Of a stretch of 64,000 nucleotides of DNA, positions 9,960 through 21,049 are shown piece after piece. Location of the stretch: positions 235,946 to 299,945 of the forward strand of contig JAGFNQ010005398.1 in NCBI GenBank assembly GCA_024364735.1, given 5' to 3'. Below the pieces are notes generated by a model. That model saw only the letters and a program-made list of their open reading frames with translations. It had not been told where the DNA came from and did no database searches. Source of the stretch: Boesenbergia rotunda (Eukaryota > Streptophyta > Magnoliopsida > Zingiberales > Zingiberaceae). A program made the position numbers and the translations under genes. Position 1 is the stretch's first letter. Every line of letters starts with the position of its first letter.

Positions 9960-12900
9960 GCAAGGCCCAAGCCGAGGAAGAATTCTATAGTTCCTGCTCT
10001 TTGGGAGTATGCTTGTTCCAAAACCCGGCTGACAGTCACGACGCTCAAATTTGAGTTTGGTTTCAGCAGTTGATCCTTCTTCAGCTAGTTAATGGCACTA
10101 TTGAAGCCCTGTTTGAGGCTCTTCAATGCTTGATCGGCTAAAATATCGCCATACTCATCAGACTACAGGAATTTAGCCTTGATCTTTGCCTTAGCCTTGG
10201 ACAGTTGGGTTGTATGATCAATCTTCTACCTCTATAGCTCAGCCTCAACCTCCTCCTTGGCGGCTTTCAGCTCCGCCACCTCCCGGGATAGGCGATCCTG
10301 AGCCCCCAATATTTCTTGGAGCTTCTAGGCAGTGGCAGAAGCCTGGTCCTGGGCTCGAGTGACTTTGTCCTGGAGATCGGAGGCATAAGCGTCTGATGGC
10401 TCTAGGTCATATTCTTTTAGAGCCAGTAGGCGCTCCCGTTCCTTATTCCGATCCTCCAGAGCTTTCTTTGAGGATTCTTGGAGCCGAATTTGATCAGACA
10501 ACTCCTTCGTCTTAGTCTGGAGCTACTCCCGATCTTGGAACAGCTTCTGCAAATCCTCGGCTAGAGCTTGGTTCTTCTCGAACCCGAGGTGTTCTCGAAG
10601 CCGATAACCGTGCAAGGTCTCCTCGGAGGCTAGCAAAGTACTGAGACAATACTCGACTTTCACCCTTAGGGCCCGGCGGACCTTGTGGGCACGACCAGCC
10701 TCCGCCTCTGCTGCCGCCACTCGCTGGAGAAGGTCTTCAGTGACCTCTCCAGAGCATAACAAGCGGCTAGTAGCCACACAGTTAGAGGCGACCTATGATG
10801 CGGAACAAGGACAGTCAGAGCAAAACAACGAAACAAAGGGGAAGAGCACAAGCACAATTATTGTCAGTCCCTGGTGTAGTGATGGACCCAATTTAGCTAA
10901 TTAAATTTGTCACGAAATGAGTGGATCCGTCAGAATTTAGAATTTATAAAGTGCTGGAAACCCTTTTTGCAATCAAAGAAGAAAAGCGTAGTAAAGCCAC
11001 AGGTCGTATTTTTCCAAGGGCTAGTTCAAGTTGTTTGATTCGTGCTCGAGTTTATATGTCGTAATGTTTTTTGGGTTTCAAATAAGATTTGGGTTTTGTT
11101 TAGTAACGAGAATTGAAGAAGCAATGAGAAGTGAGGAAAACTTAACTAAAAGATTTAAACTAGGTAATGGTAGCTAAAGAACTTAACCAATAAGAAACCT
11201 AATCAAACAATTTCACTTGATCGAATCTGGATCTACAATTTGATATTAGGTGCAAGCTCAATGTAAAGCAAATGAATAAAAGACCACTTGATATGCAAAG
11301 AATGAAAGAAATCAATGTGCCAAAATGATACTAAGTACCAAAACTATGATTTAAAATTCTGAATTGAAACTAATTACTACTACTTGGAAGACAAGGCTAA
11401 TGGTGAAGAGCTAATTACGCATTAAAGATAGAAATCAGAGATGAATGCAGTGAAATTCAGAAATGAACTGAAGTTCAGAATTAGAATGCCAAAATTCAGA
11501 ACATGAAAGCTGAAATGAAGCATCAATCCATATGCAAACTCAAACAAACTAGCTGAAATGATTTGCTTTAACCCACAGTTCAGTAACACTCAAAGAAGAA
11601 CCACTAATGACTTGGCACAACTTCAGAAGACATCAGCTATCCTGCAGGTATTACACTAACTAGCAGAAATAGAAGGTAAACTCACTAGATCGAATTCAGA
11701 ATTGCTTCAGCAGATCAAATGGCAGAACCAACAAATGAAATCTGAAATTGAATCACTAATCTAATTTCAGTAAAGCTTAAAAAGAGCTAGGTTTATTGGG
11801 CACGAAATTCAGAAGCTAAAACTGAAATAATGCAGCCTTAAAACTGAACTTATGCATGACTGAAACTGAAATTCAGCTTTAAACTAATGTGCAAAGCAGA
11901 AATTGGGATTAAGTGTAAAAACTGAATGTAAATGCTTGTAACTGAGATAAACTACCATTTAGATTCGAAAGATGAAACTAAATCTATCCTAGAGCACAAT
12001 TCAGAAACTTGAGGAAAAATCTGATACACTAGAGGAAAAGAAGAAATTGGCACAATGCTACTGCAATGATACGCAAGTAAAGGACATAAAAACAAACTGA
12101 ATTCTTGACAAATTACTCACTAAACAAACTCCTTAACTGAATTTCTTGAAGAATTAAAGCCTAATTAAGAAATAACGGTTCAGGAAATGAAACAACACAG
12201 CTGATTCGAATGCAGAAAAATAGAATTGCTAAAACAGAAATTACAACTAGAGAAACAAAAGAAATGCGACTAAATCTAAGCCTCGATCATTCCTTGATTC
12301 AAAACCACCTTGTTCGTCACGCAAGGGCAAGCCAAGAACCCCTTAAACTCGCAAATCAATGGAAAATAAGCTCCAATTTCAGATCTGCTCGAAACTGCTC
12401 ACAGTTGGAAAATTCCACTTCAAACTCTTAGATCTCGGTGTGGAATGTTGAGATGATGATTTGGAAATCATCTGAGCTCATCCTAGGACCCCTACACATG
12501 ACTCAGATGGAAGGAAATGGACGCGGTTGAGATCCAAGAGCTCAAATCGCAAAACTGCTTAAACCCTCAAGAAGCTCTGCATCCGGCGCAATTCCGAGCT
12601 AAAATCGCCATGAAACTCTCTCCCAATGATCCAAATCTTGATTCAAGGTGCTGATCGAGTTGGCCACGTCTCTGATGGAAGAAATTTGAAAGAAAACCAT
12701 GAAGAAATGAAGAAGAACGAGCTGAAAAACTGAGAAGGAGATGTGAGGTCGCGACAATCAGATCTGAACTCTATTTCAGTTTAAGTAGTTGAACAGCGAA
12801 CGACTGAGATTAATCCCGCTTCATCCAACGGTGGATCTTTGTCCGATTTGATTCAAAATTTCCAGTTCTCGATCAGAGGTCAGGATCATCCTCGTGGTAG

Positions 12901-14930
12901 TTCGGATCTGCCAGATCTGTAGCGGATGGCTCAGATCAAGCTGATATTTGAATGGATGGTCTAGATCTCTCTAATCGTGATCCAACGGCTAGATGATCTC
13001 CGATTGAGCTAAACTCTCAGATCATGATCTGATCGCTTGATTAAACTTAATCCCAGCTCGGATTGATCAAAAGTTCTCAAATGGTCTAGATCTAACCGTT
13101 CTTGCATCGGACGGTCCAAATGAGTTGACGCTTGATTCCTTTGACCTGGTCCACTTTGACTCAACCTTGACCCAACATAACCTAGGTCCACGATCCTTCC
13201 AAGCCTACAAAAGTAGATCAAAAGTTTAGTGACAAAACAACTCAAATATAACCAAATTTGCAATTAAGTCCAAAAAGAGTATAAATCCTAAAACCTAGGG
13301 TAAATCCACAATTACACAAGTAAAACATGGGTCAAAAACGGATTTAAGCATATGAAATGATCAACAAAATGACACTTATCATGTAGCATGCCCATATATC
13401 GGGCTGACCCAGCTAACCGCCCTAGCTAAACAGGAGGAGAGAGAATTTTCTCAGCAGGGCGTCCTGACTAGCTGGGGACATCTCTTGGGTCGGGGACGTC
13501 CTCCTCTCAGCTAGATACTATCTGCAGACCATCAGAGGGGGTCTCCTTTATTTGGATGGATTGGGAGCCCTTTGTCGTCGTCTTCTTCGCCATAGGGACC
13601 TTCCGGCGAGAGCTGGACAAGTCAAGCGACACCTCCTTGCCGCGTTGAATAGCGGTAGGGTCGGTCGGAGTGGCCAAATCGCGGGCGATGGGAATGGCAG
13701 ACGCCACAACAGGAGAAGAATGTTCCTCCCGAACTCTCTGAGACAGGGGCACCGTATCCTCTTCATCAATGGAGGGCGGAAGCTCTGAGGCTAGGCCTTC
13801 TTCAACCTCTTTAGGGGGTGAGGCTTCTGGACCAACCGTATCCGCCGTTTCTTCTCGGTAACTGGGGTCTCTAGTTGCTTAGCAGGGGGAGGGGGTGTAA
13901 CCTCTCCCTCTGTTGCCTTGATGGGAGATGAAGGAGAACCTCCTTCGGGGCTGGTAGGTCGTTCTGCTGTTTCGAGATCCTGTGGGCCTCCAGGGTTTCC
14001 CGGTCTTCTGAGGATGCAACCACTTCCCCGCAGTCCTCGACCGAAATTCCCACCAGAGCGGAAGAAACGAAAGTAGGAACCAGTGCCTGCTCGTTGGTCT
14101 GTTCCCACTTCAGGAGCTGGTTCATAGCTTGGGAAATCATAACGTCGTCTGCAAAATAGAGACAAAAGGGCATCAGTTAGAATTAACAAGGAAATTTGCA
14201 AAACAAAGGGTAGCTTACGAAGACTGGAGCTAAAGCTCGTGACTTTTGGGCTGAGCTCGGCCCGATAAAGGAGCTCCTCACATTGTACCATCCCTGCTAG
14301 GATACCCCGAGCCCTCTGGTATCCTGCGTCCTGTTGGAAGTCGCCGAGGTCTGGGATAGGCGGCAGGCTCTCCGTCCAGTGGATAGGACTGAAGTGGCGC
14401 TCAGGGAGTTGGATATAGAAGAATCGTTCCTTCCATCCCTTGTAGGAGGAAGGAAGGCCCCCTAAGAACCTATGATCGGCGCGGGCAGTAAAGCCAAATA
14501 CCCCTCGGGAGCCAACCGGAACAAAGAAAAAAATGGAAAAATCAAGAGGTAAAAGGGATCTCAAAAAGCCTGAAAAGGACAAACGCCCTGCCCATCTGGG
14601 CTAAGGCGTTTGGAGCCATTTGGTGAGAGGGATACCAAAGTATTTGGCGGCATTCATGAAAAAGAGGGGGATAGGAAAACGAAACCCTAACTCTACCTGC
14701 CCTAAAAAGAAAGTGAAAAAACCCGCAGGAGTCTCTACGGGTGATTGGTCTGAGGCCGGAACTCTCATCTCCGAGCCCTCCAGGACGCGTTATCTCCGGC
14801 AGGCGGCATGGAGGGATTCTGACCTAACCCTAGAGGAGATGGTATCATACCACTCCGGATGATAGACTGGCTCTCCCAAGGGACCTTTGCCGTCGCTTCG
14901 GGCCTTCTTTTTCTTCTCTATTGAACCCAT
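9960..14930 (-). pseudogene. Tat antisense extra ORF (gypsy-type transposon domain plus coiled coil), broken and split
   Basis: Read right to left it starts at a CCATGG start codon (14930) with a Lys-rich N-terminus, then a domain with motifs VELGFRFPIP, QMAPNALAQ and GWKERFFYIQLPE, as in the 'putative gypsy type transposon' family (PF04195, from memory). There is a stop near 14790 and a frameshift near 14590; 13791-14582 stays open for 263 codons. An LTR (10880-13381) then cuts it. Beyond that, 10800 down to 9985 encodes a heptad-rich coiled coil (Ala/Glu/Leu/Lys-rich, e.g. DLQKLFQDRE). Antisense ORFs after pol are known in Tat elements; function unknown, nuclear or Gag-associated roles are guesses. 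Confidence 0.72.
10880..13381 (-). mobile_element. Athila-like Gypsy solo LTR, minus strand, TSD TGTAG
   Basis: On the minus strand it starts TGATAAGTGTCATTTTGTTG (13381 leftward) and ends GGGTCCATCA (10880), flanked by tgtag at 10875-10879 and 13382-13386. The termini match the LTR at 6526-8216. At 2502 bases it is about 800 longer than that copy. It interrupts the antisense ORF. No coding region. Confidence 0.9.
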
Positions 14931-15058
14931 GGAATAAAGGGGAAAATAGAAGAAGACTTACACTCAGAGATGGAGCGCGGCGGCAAGACAAGCTGCAGGA
15001 GAATGAAGGTGTTTGAAAGTAGATAGGGCAAGGAGGTAGAAGGGTGTCATTGCACCCA

Positions 15059-15066
15059 CTTTTATT
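15059..15066 (-). promoter_or_regulatory. Candidate TATA box for the antisense ORF
   Basis: On the minus strand 'cccaataaaagtggg' lies about 130 bases upstream of the start codon at 14930. A pyrimidine-rich leader (cttcattctcctgcag, tcttcttctattttcccc) follows. Position and leader composition suggest an own promoter, but the match is to AATAAAA rather than TATAAAA. Confidence 0.4.
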
Positions 15067-15442
15067 GGGAGAAGCCGCCCACCTATGAACAATGAGAGGG
15101 TAGCACGTCAGCGGTGCTGATTGGACATCCCGAGGAACCCCCATCCTTTATTGTTGTCGCTTTGTATGGCTGACGGTGCGTATCAGCGGGAGATCGCCGC
15201 ACAAAGAAGGATGAGGCACGTGGTAAGGCCACATTCACTAGACGACCTGATTGCCATTAAGAAACCCCATACGCCTTTAAAGGGCCTTAAGAGGCCATCA
15301 GGGCATCGCCTCAAAATTTATGGAAGTGCGGGATGTATTCAAAGAGCTGCCCGGGGTCCAGGGGTGCTTAGTCTGATTCCTTAGACCCGGAAGTCCGCCA
15401 GTGAAGTAGTAAAAGATATGGGGGCCACCTGGATACAATTTC
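15067..15442. other. Tat internal sequence upstream of the antisense ORF
   Basis: No gene recognised. The last five bases (atttc, 15438-15442) are the left target-site copy of Copia-C; the Tat sequence resumes at 36688. Confidence 0.6.
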
Positions 15443-16419
15443 TGTTGGGGCAATCGATCGCCCTTAGATGATCTGGAGGATCATGGGGTTTTGATGTATG
15501 CGGTCAATATGGTTAAGTTAGGATTTGCTGTTGGACTAATATGTGTACATGAGTGTGCAGGTGTACAGGTACACATGGACTTGGTTGATATCTTCAGATG
15601 AAGGATGGCATGGAGGCAAGCTGGAGGCTTACGTGCGCATTCAAGGGACCGTGGATAGCAGGGACGATGAGCCGAGGGACGCGAACTTTGAGGCGTACGT
15701 GAAGGGTGGCATGGCGGCAAACTGAAGGTTTGCATGCGCATCCGAGGGACGAGGGCCGAAGATGAAGAGGGCGTGAAGGCAACAGTCGAGGCTGCTGATG
15801 AAGAGTCAACCGGGTTGTGAGGGTCTAAGTATGTGTGATTGTACTCAGGGGTTAAGCTGGGAGGGTTCGAGTACGGAGAGACATGTACTCGGGAGTGAAA
15901 CCCTAGGCTTAGGTTCGGACCAATCGACTGGCCCAGGGGCAGTCGACTGGTGCCAATTGGAACAGCTGGCTAGGATTCGACCGTTGTACTGTAACGGTCG
16001 AATATGAGTGGGACTAGTCGACTGCCCCAGGGGCAGTCGACTGGTAGCGGCTAGTTCAGACTTGAGCTCTATTTAAATGAGCTCGTTTCCTACTATCTTG
16101 CTTGACGAATCTTGTCTTGGTTAAAGGCAAGATAGTAATCTTTGTGCTCAGGGATTGTCAAAGCGATTGTGGCGAGGTTTCCCCACCCACAAGGAGCGAC
16201 AAGAGATAGCCGGAGGTTATCCGGGGAGTGATCCACCGACGGATTCTTGGATTAGTCACCCGTCCGGGGTGGATACCAAGTAAAATCGGTTTGTTAGCAT
16301 TGTTTATTGTTGTTAGTTTTTATTCTGTTTGTATTTCCGCTGCGCAACTAACAACGTTGGTGAAAAGAATCGAAGAAACGCTATTCACCCCTTTCTAGCA
16401 TGCCGGAATCGATCGTACA
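15443..16419 (+). repeat. 5' LTR of Copia-C
   Basis: 977 bases aligning with 35735-36682. The 3' copy lacks about 30 bases present here at 15613-15650. Inverted AGTCGACT words occur at 15920-16045, e.g. cagtcgactggt and gcagtcgactgg around ccccaggggc. Confidence 0.9.
16070..16078 (+). promoter_or_regulatory. TATA-like box of the Copia-C 5' LTR
   Basis: TATTTAAAT in 'gctctatttaaatgagctcg', about 25 bases after the last AGTCGACT palindrome. The 3' LTR has 'gctctatttaaaggagctcg' at the equivalent place. Confidence 0.5.
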
Positions 16420-16434
16420 ATTGGTGTCAAAGTG
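16420..16434 (+). other. Primer-binding site of Copia-C (degenerate initiator tRNA-Met type)
   Basis: ATTGGTGTCAAAGTG directly follows the LTR. The usual plant Copia sequence is TGGTATCAGAGC; two to three positions differ. Confidence 0.65.
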
Positions 16435-16588
16435 AAGGACCACTCTCTATTGGACTAACCGCTGAGGGAGCACACGCTAGAGGAGAAGAACAATAGAAAA
16501 TAAATTTGGGGATGACATCTACACTCCACCGCTCTACGACCATGGAGATTTCAACTTTTGGAGGGCAAGGATCGATACTGGGTTCGGA

Positions 16589-18079
16589 ATGGAGTGGGCA
16601 TGTAGAATTGCGCTTGAAGAGCCCTTCGAGATTCCAAAGGATAAGCACGGGAAGAAGCTTAGGCCTAGATATTGGAATCATGAACAACAAGCACAATCAA
16701 AAGCCAATGAGAAGGTAATTAGCACTTTGGTAAATATATTGCCTAATAACATTTTGAGTTGTGTAGGTGAATATAAGGATGCACATGAATTATGGAATAA
16801 AGTGAAAGAATATCTTGAAAAGCCTACACAAGTTCAAGAGCCCAAGGAGAAAAGTCAAATGGGTCAAGAAGAAGAAGAAGAAAAGGAAGTGTCAACTTCT
16901 TCAAGTGACGAGGAGGAATTAAGTGAAAGATCATCAACCTCCTCAAGAGAAGAAGAGGAAGAAGTATCAATTTCAAGGGTTGAGGGGGAGGAGAGACCTT
17001 CATCCGTACAAGAACAAGAACAAGTTCCAACATCCACCAAAGCCAAATCAAAAGAACACATTCTATGCTTTGGATGCAACAAAAGGGGACACTATAAGGA
17101 CAAGTGCCCACTAGGTAAGAAGGAGGTAATCCCTAAACTCGGGTCCATTCAATTTAAATCTAATGTGGGTTGTAGGGAAAGAAAAGAAAAGAATCATATT
17201 AGGTGCTTCACATGCGGTGAGCTAGGACATTATCATACAAAATGTCCAAAGAAAGGAGAGTTGAAAAAGATGGAGCACCTTAGAAGATGGGAGAAAGAAG
17301 GACGAAAAGGGAGCTCACATCAAAGGGGAACTACAAAGGTAAGGGAGGTATTCCCTAACTCTAGTAATGCTCAAAATGTTTCCATGAATGCTAGAAATGT
17401 AAATGATTGTTTGCCTAGATGTAATTTCGGTTTTAAATATCATGATAGGAATAAAAACACTATTTTGTGCCAAAGCACAAAACATTCTATGTTTCATGTT
17501 AAACCTAGGACTACAAAACCTAAGGATCAAGGCATAAACTCTAAGAAAGGGAGACATATGCCTAGAAAAATGGGTAGACCTAGAAATGATCAAGTTAGGT
17601 CTAATGATCCTAAGGTTAGAAGTTTGGAAAAGGAAAATCAAGTTTTGAAAGAAAAAGTTGATAAATTGCAGAAAAACCTAGATAGACTTATTATGGGGTC
17701 AAAGGGATCAAGCATGATGCAAAAAGATCAACCTCGTAGGAATGGTAGGCCGGGCTTAGGATACCACCCTAGGAGAACAAATGGTAGTGAAATGGTATAT
17801 TTAAGGATGCCCTATAAATATGGTAGAGAAAAGATCAAAAATGGCAAAGAAAAATCATTTAAAAGAAAAGAAAGGGAATTGACCAAGAAAAAGGTCTATA
17901 GGGTCAAGAGAGTAATAGTGAAAGGTCAAGAAGCACCAGAGGAGCACCGGTGTGGTCTTGCATTTGTAGATAAGTTACCTAGGGAGGTAACTAGGGCTAG
18001 GAGCTCAAGGGAGAGCCCTAGGAGCCAAAATGGGATCCATGGTCAATGGATCTCAGGTGGGTTCCTCCTAGGGGACTAG
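16589..18079 (+). CDS. gag: Copia-C Gag (two zinc knuckles)
   Basis: Structural Gag protein of a Sirevirus-like element, expected to bind RNA and form the particle. The frame is open from 16481 and already reads PPLYDHGDFNFW, the conserved N-terminal motif of these Gags, but has no ATG before 16589; the original start seems lost or non-AUG, so 16589 is the first Met, not the likely true start. Residues 41-76 hold a shortened UBN2-like core, 93-140 an acidic Glu/Ser-rich stretch. Two CCHC knuckles follow at 160-173 (CFGCNKRGHYKDKC) and 206-219 (CFTCGELGHYHTKC), a coiled coil at about 345-368, and a basic C-terminus. There is no stop for ~530 codons, unusual among the decayed genes here. Confidence 0.82.
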   Translation: MEWACRIALEEPFEIPKDKHGKKLRPRYWNHEQQAQSKANEKVISTLVNILPNNILSCVGEYKDAHELWNKVKEYLEKPTQVQEPKEKSQMGQEEEEEKEVSTSSSDEEELSERSSTSSREEEEEVSISRVEGEERPSSVQEQEQVPTSTKAKSKEHILCFGCNKRGHYKDKCPLGKKEVIPKLGSIQFKSNVGCRERKEKNHIRCFTCGELGHYHTKCPKKGELKKMEHLRRWEKEGRKGSSHQRGTTKVREVFPNSSNAQNVSMNARNVNDCLPRCNFGFKYHDRNKNTILCQSTKHSMFHVKPRTTKPKDQGINSKKGRHMPRKMGRPRNDQVRSNDPKVRSLEKENQVLKEKVDKLQKNLDRLIMGSKGSSMMQKDQPRRNGRPGLGYHPRRTNGSEMVYLRMPYKYGREKIKNGKEKSFKRKERELTKKKVYRVKRVIVKGQEAPEEHRCGLAFVDKLPREVTRARSSRESPRSQNGIHGQWISGGFLLGD

Positions 18080-18415
18080 ATGATCTATGGGATGTGCCAA
18101 TGGGTTTGAAAGGCTAAGGTTAGCTCTAATCATAGAGAATTGGCACACTAAAGGGAGAATTATGGAGAAAAAGATTGAAAAAGGGGATATAATTGAAAGA
18201 AATTGGGTTTAATGTAAAAATACTATATAACTTGATGCTATTAGGGTATTATGAATAACTATGGGAGGAAGCATCAAGAAGAGATCCAAATTAGAACTTT
18301 GAGTTCAGTTTAAATGGTCAAAGTTTGATAGTTTTGAAAAATGTATCAATCTTGGGATCTAGAGTGAATTTATTTGAAATCATATTTTTTCCAAATAGAC
18401 ATAGGATCCACAAAT
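18080..18415 (+). other. Copia-C sequence after gag, non-coding
   Basis: No reading frame of note. pol would be expected here in a complete element and is missing. The last five bases (caaat, 18411-18415) are the target-site copy of the solo LTR that follows. Confidence 0.6.
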
Positions 18416-20629
18416 TGTTGGGACCGGGTGCATGTTGACATGGATACGGGTTCGTAATTTTAAAATTTAATTACGTGCAGCGGAAGGTTTAGCATAAATA
18501 ATTTCTCAAATTATTTTAATCACGTATCTAGCATGCAACCTTATGTTGTGGAGACATGATCATACATTTAAAATTTTGCATAAAGTAAACTAATTTACTT
18601 AATACCTCGCGTAACTCGTAGAAAGGGACGAGATCCAACCGTAGCGTCCCTTGGAAGCTCCGCCTCTATTCGCATCCATGCCGAGTTTTCTTCGGGATGA
18701 CTTCGCAAAGCCACGAGTTTCGTGCCGACAAGAACTACTAGATTCTCCAAAGGCACGACAAGAATACCAAGAGAGAGATGGAAAGACTCACCACCAAACG
18801 AAGAACGGAATCAAGATTCCGGGAGGAAGGAAGGAGTCGCACCCGCTTCTTCTTCTTCTTCGGCCTCTTCTTGGTGGTGGAAGCTCACGGCAACCAAAAG
18901 GAGGGCCTCTAGGGCCGACGCCACTAGAGGAGGGAGAGGGAGAGAAGGAGAGGGAGAGAGGCTAGGCAAGAATCCTTGATCTCTTAGATTGATTTCCAAG
19001 CCTTGCCTTGGTACCTTTATATAGTAGCCTCTTAATCGCCAAGTCTCCTTTTAACGGAATAAATTTTCATAAGAAATTTATCTTATAAATTTTTTCTATG
19101 AATTATTCCGTTATGCCAAGTTTTTATTATAACTTAATTTATAATAAAAACAACCATGTCTCCTCTTTTATTATGGAAAGAAATTTCTTTATATAAATTT
19201 CTTTATCATGGTAAAACAATCCATTATTGATTTTATAAAATAAAATAAACCAATCCAAGGTTTATTTTAATTTCCATGAAAATAAATCTTTTTATATAAA
19301 TTTCTTTATATAAATTTCTTTATCCATAATTTTATAAAACAAACCACGCGTGGTTTATTTTATAATTTGAACCAAACAATTTGGTTCTCCCCTTTTATTG
19401 TGGCCAGCCAAACAAAGAGGGTGGGGACCCTCTTTAGCCGGCCAAACCCAAGCTGAAACCATACAAATTAAACTCATTTAATTCGTCCAATAAGTCTTCA
19501 AAAGACTTAGCCATTTTATGCTTCCGATGCGTCTCTGAAAAATTCAGATTCGACTTATCTCTCTTGATCGAAAAATCCAATTTTCAACTCATTTTAAATC
19601 CCTCGGATTACTCGTAGTGCGTGTGACTAAATAGGCTTTCGATTTATGTTGGCCGTCTATAATTAACCAATTATAGAACGATCATGAGTGGCACCTAGTA
19701 GTACATCATGATCCCCAATTAATCGAAAGATCAATGGTTGACCTCAGAAACTATTCTGAAACCCTTCAGCAGCTTTAATGAATCGTGCCTCATTCCCTTC
19801 ACCATCTTATACCTACTTGGTTCAGGATACGGTCTATGTGTGTCAGTCCCCACTAGGCTGACTACGTCACACCTAGCCCAAGTAATGTCTTCTCGTCCAA
19901 CGGATTCTAATTACTCTCATGTTTCTGAGAGATTCATACTCGGAACATGTGATGCTCTGGCTAGAGGCTTCGAGTAACAATCCGATGATAGGCCTTGGGT
20001 ATACATCTCCTCGCAAGGAGTGGTGAATCCTTTGTAGGCTGTTCAAACATCTTCGGGCACTTCGGCTTATACCCAATCATCCTGGGTCCACACCTCCTTG
20101 GAGATGCTTGCTTAAGATGTCAAAGTATAAGTCTTCATGACCAAGATGACTTGAACACCGTAAGTCAAAGGAACATCACACTTAAGCTGCAGTAAGAACT
20201 TCATTGACATATCTATATGTAGATTACCATATGAAGTTTTATAGCTAGTCACTCCAATGAACTAGATCCCTTAACTAGCATTCATGTTTATCTCCGGACA
20301 TCCCAATGTCACCAGCCAGTGAGAATCAGCTGATTAGAGAATAACCCATGCTAGTCTCCACAGAATTGATAGTGTCCGTATTTATCAATTCATCGACTAG
20401 GGACAATTTCAATACTTCACAATTGCACATGTAGAGATAATCACTAGTTGTGAATTCATCACAAATTCTCTCATGCTGTGAATTGTATTGCGGACATTCA
20501 GTAAATGAGTTTAAGATCTCAATCAAATACACGAACATGTATACTCAAATAGTGAATATTCATTTATTAAAGTAAATGATTACAATCATAAGGTGATTGC
20601 CTTAGGACACTTCTCTCATATTACTAACA
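18416..20629 (-). mobile_element. Solo LTR of the Copia-D family, TSD CAAAT
   Basis: On the plus strand it starts TGTTGGGACCGGG and ends ATTACTAACA, flanked by caaat at 18411-18415 and 20630-20634. It aligns along its length with the Copia-D LTRs at 25097-27380 and 32929-35220 but is clearly more diverged. Minus-strand TATA-like 'ctatataaagg' near 19016. Short open stretches inside (e.g. 19995-20195) recur in the other LTR copies and are not genes. Confidence 0.92.
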
Positions 20630-20723
20630 CAAATCTCTCCATGAAATTTCAGATTTTTTGGAGATTTGTGGAATTAGTTATACATTTCTGAAGTTAGGAC
20701 TGGAAAACTAGTTTTTCAGTATC

Positions 20724-20832
20724 AGTCGACTGCCCTCATGGCAGTCGACTGGTGCTAGAGCGAGAAAGGCTCTGTGAGGTTTACGAGTCGACTGCCAGGA
20801 ACGCAGTCGATTGCCCTTCTGGCAGTCGACTG
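20724..20832. repeat. AGTCGACT palindrome cluster upstream of a TATA box
   Basis: Five AGTCGACT or near copies in ~110 bases, arranged as inverted pairs (agtcgactgccc...ggcagtcgact). A TATA box follows at 20845. The same word pair occurs at 23183-23212 and in the Copia-C LTRs. Confidence 0.75.
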
Positions 20833-20844
20833 GTATGCAGGTTC

Positions 20845-20851
20845 TATAAAA
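20845..20851 (+). promoter_or_regulatory. TATA box ahead of the plant-transposon-domain gene
   Basis: TATAAAA in 'gttctataaaagaaaaggg', ~200 bases before the Met at 21050, with a pyrimidine-rich leader (cttcctcctcccaactcc) between. Confidence 0.55.
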
Positions 20852-21049
20852 GAAAAGGGCGCACGGGGGGCAGCCAAAACCTAGGGTTTAGGCGTGCCAC
20901 CCCGACGATTCTTCCTCCTCCCAACTCCTCTTGTGTCCTAAGTCTCTTCCGAGCCCTAAAATCCCTTCCTAAGCCTTCCTCTACCTTGAATCTACTCCTA
21001 GGGTTAGTAAAAGCTCCTCCTCTCAAGTCTAGATCTCCTCACTATCATC

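Noticed and set aside
10523..10777. Coiled-coil frame as a host protein gene
   Set aside because: It continues the antisense ORF of the Tat element across the solo LTR at 10880-13381 and has stops.
16824..17111. Minus-strand Leu-rich frames
   Set aside because: Shadow of the Glu/Ser-rich part of the Copia-C gag.
18651..18979. Overlapping plus-strand frames in the solo LTR as a gene
   Set aside because: They lie in LTR leader sequence, differ in the other LTR copies and share no motif.
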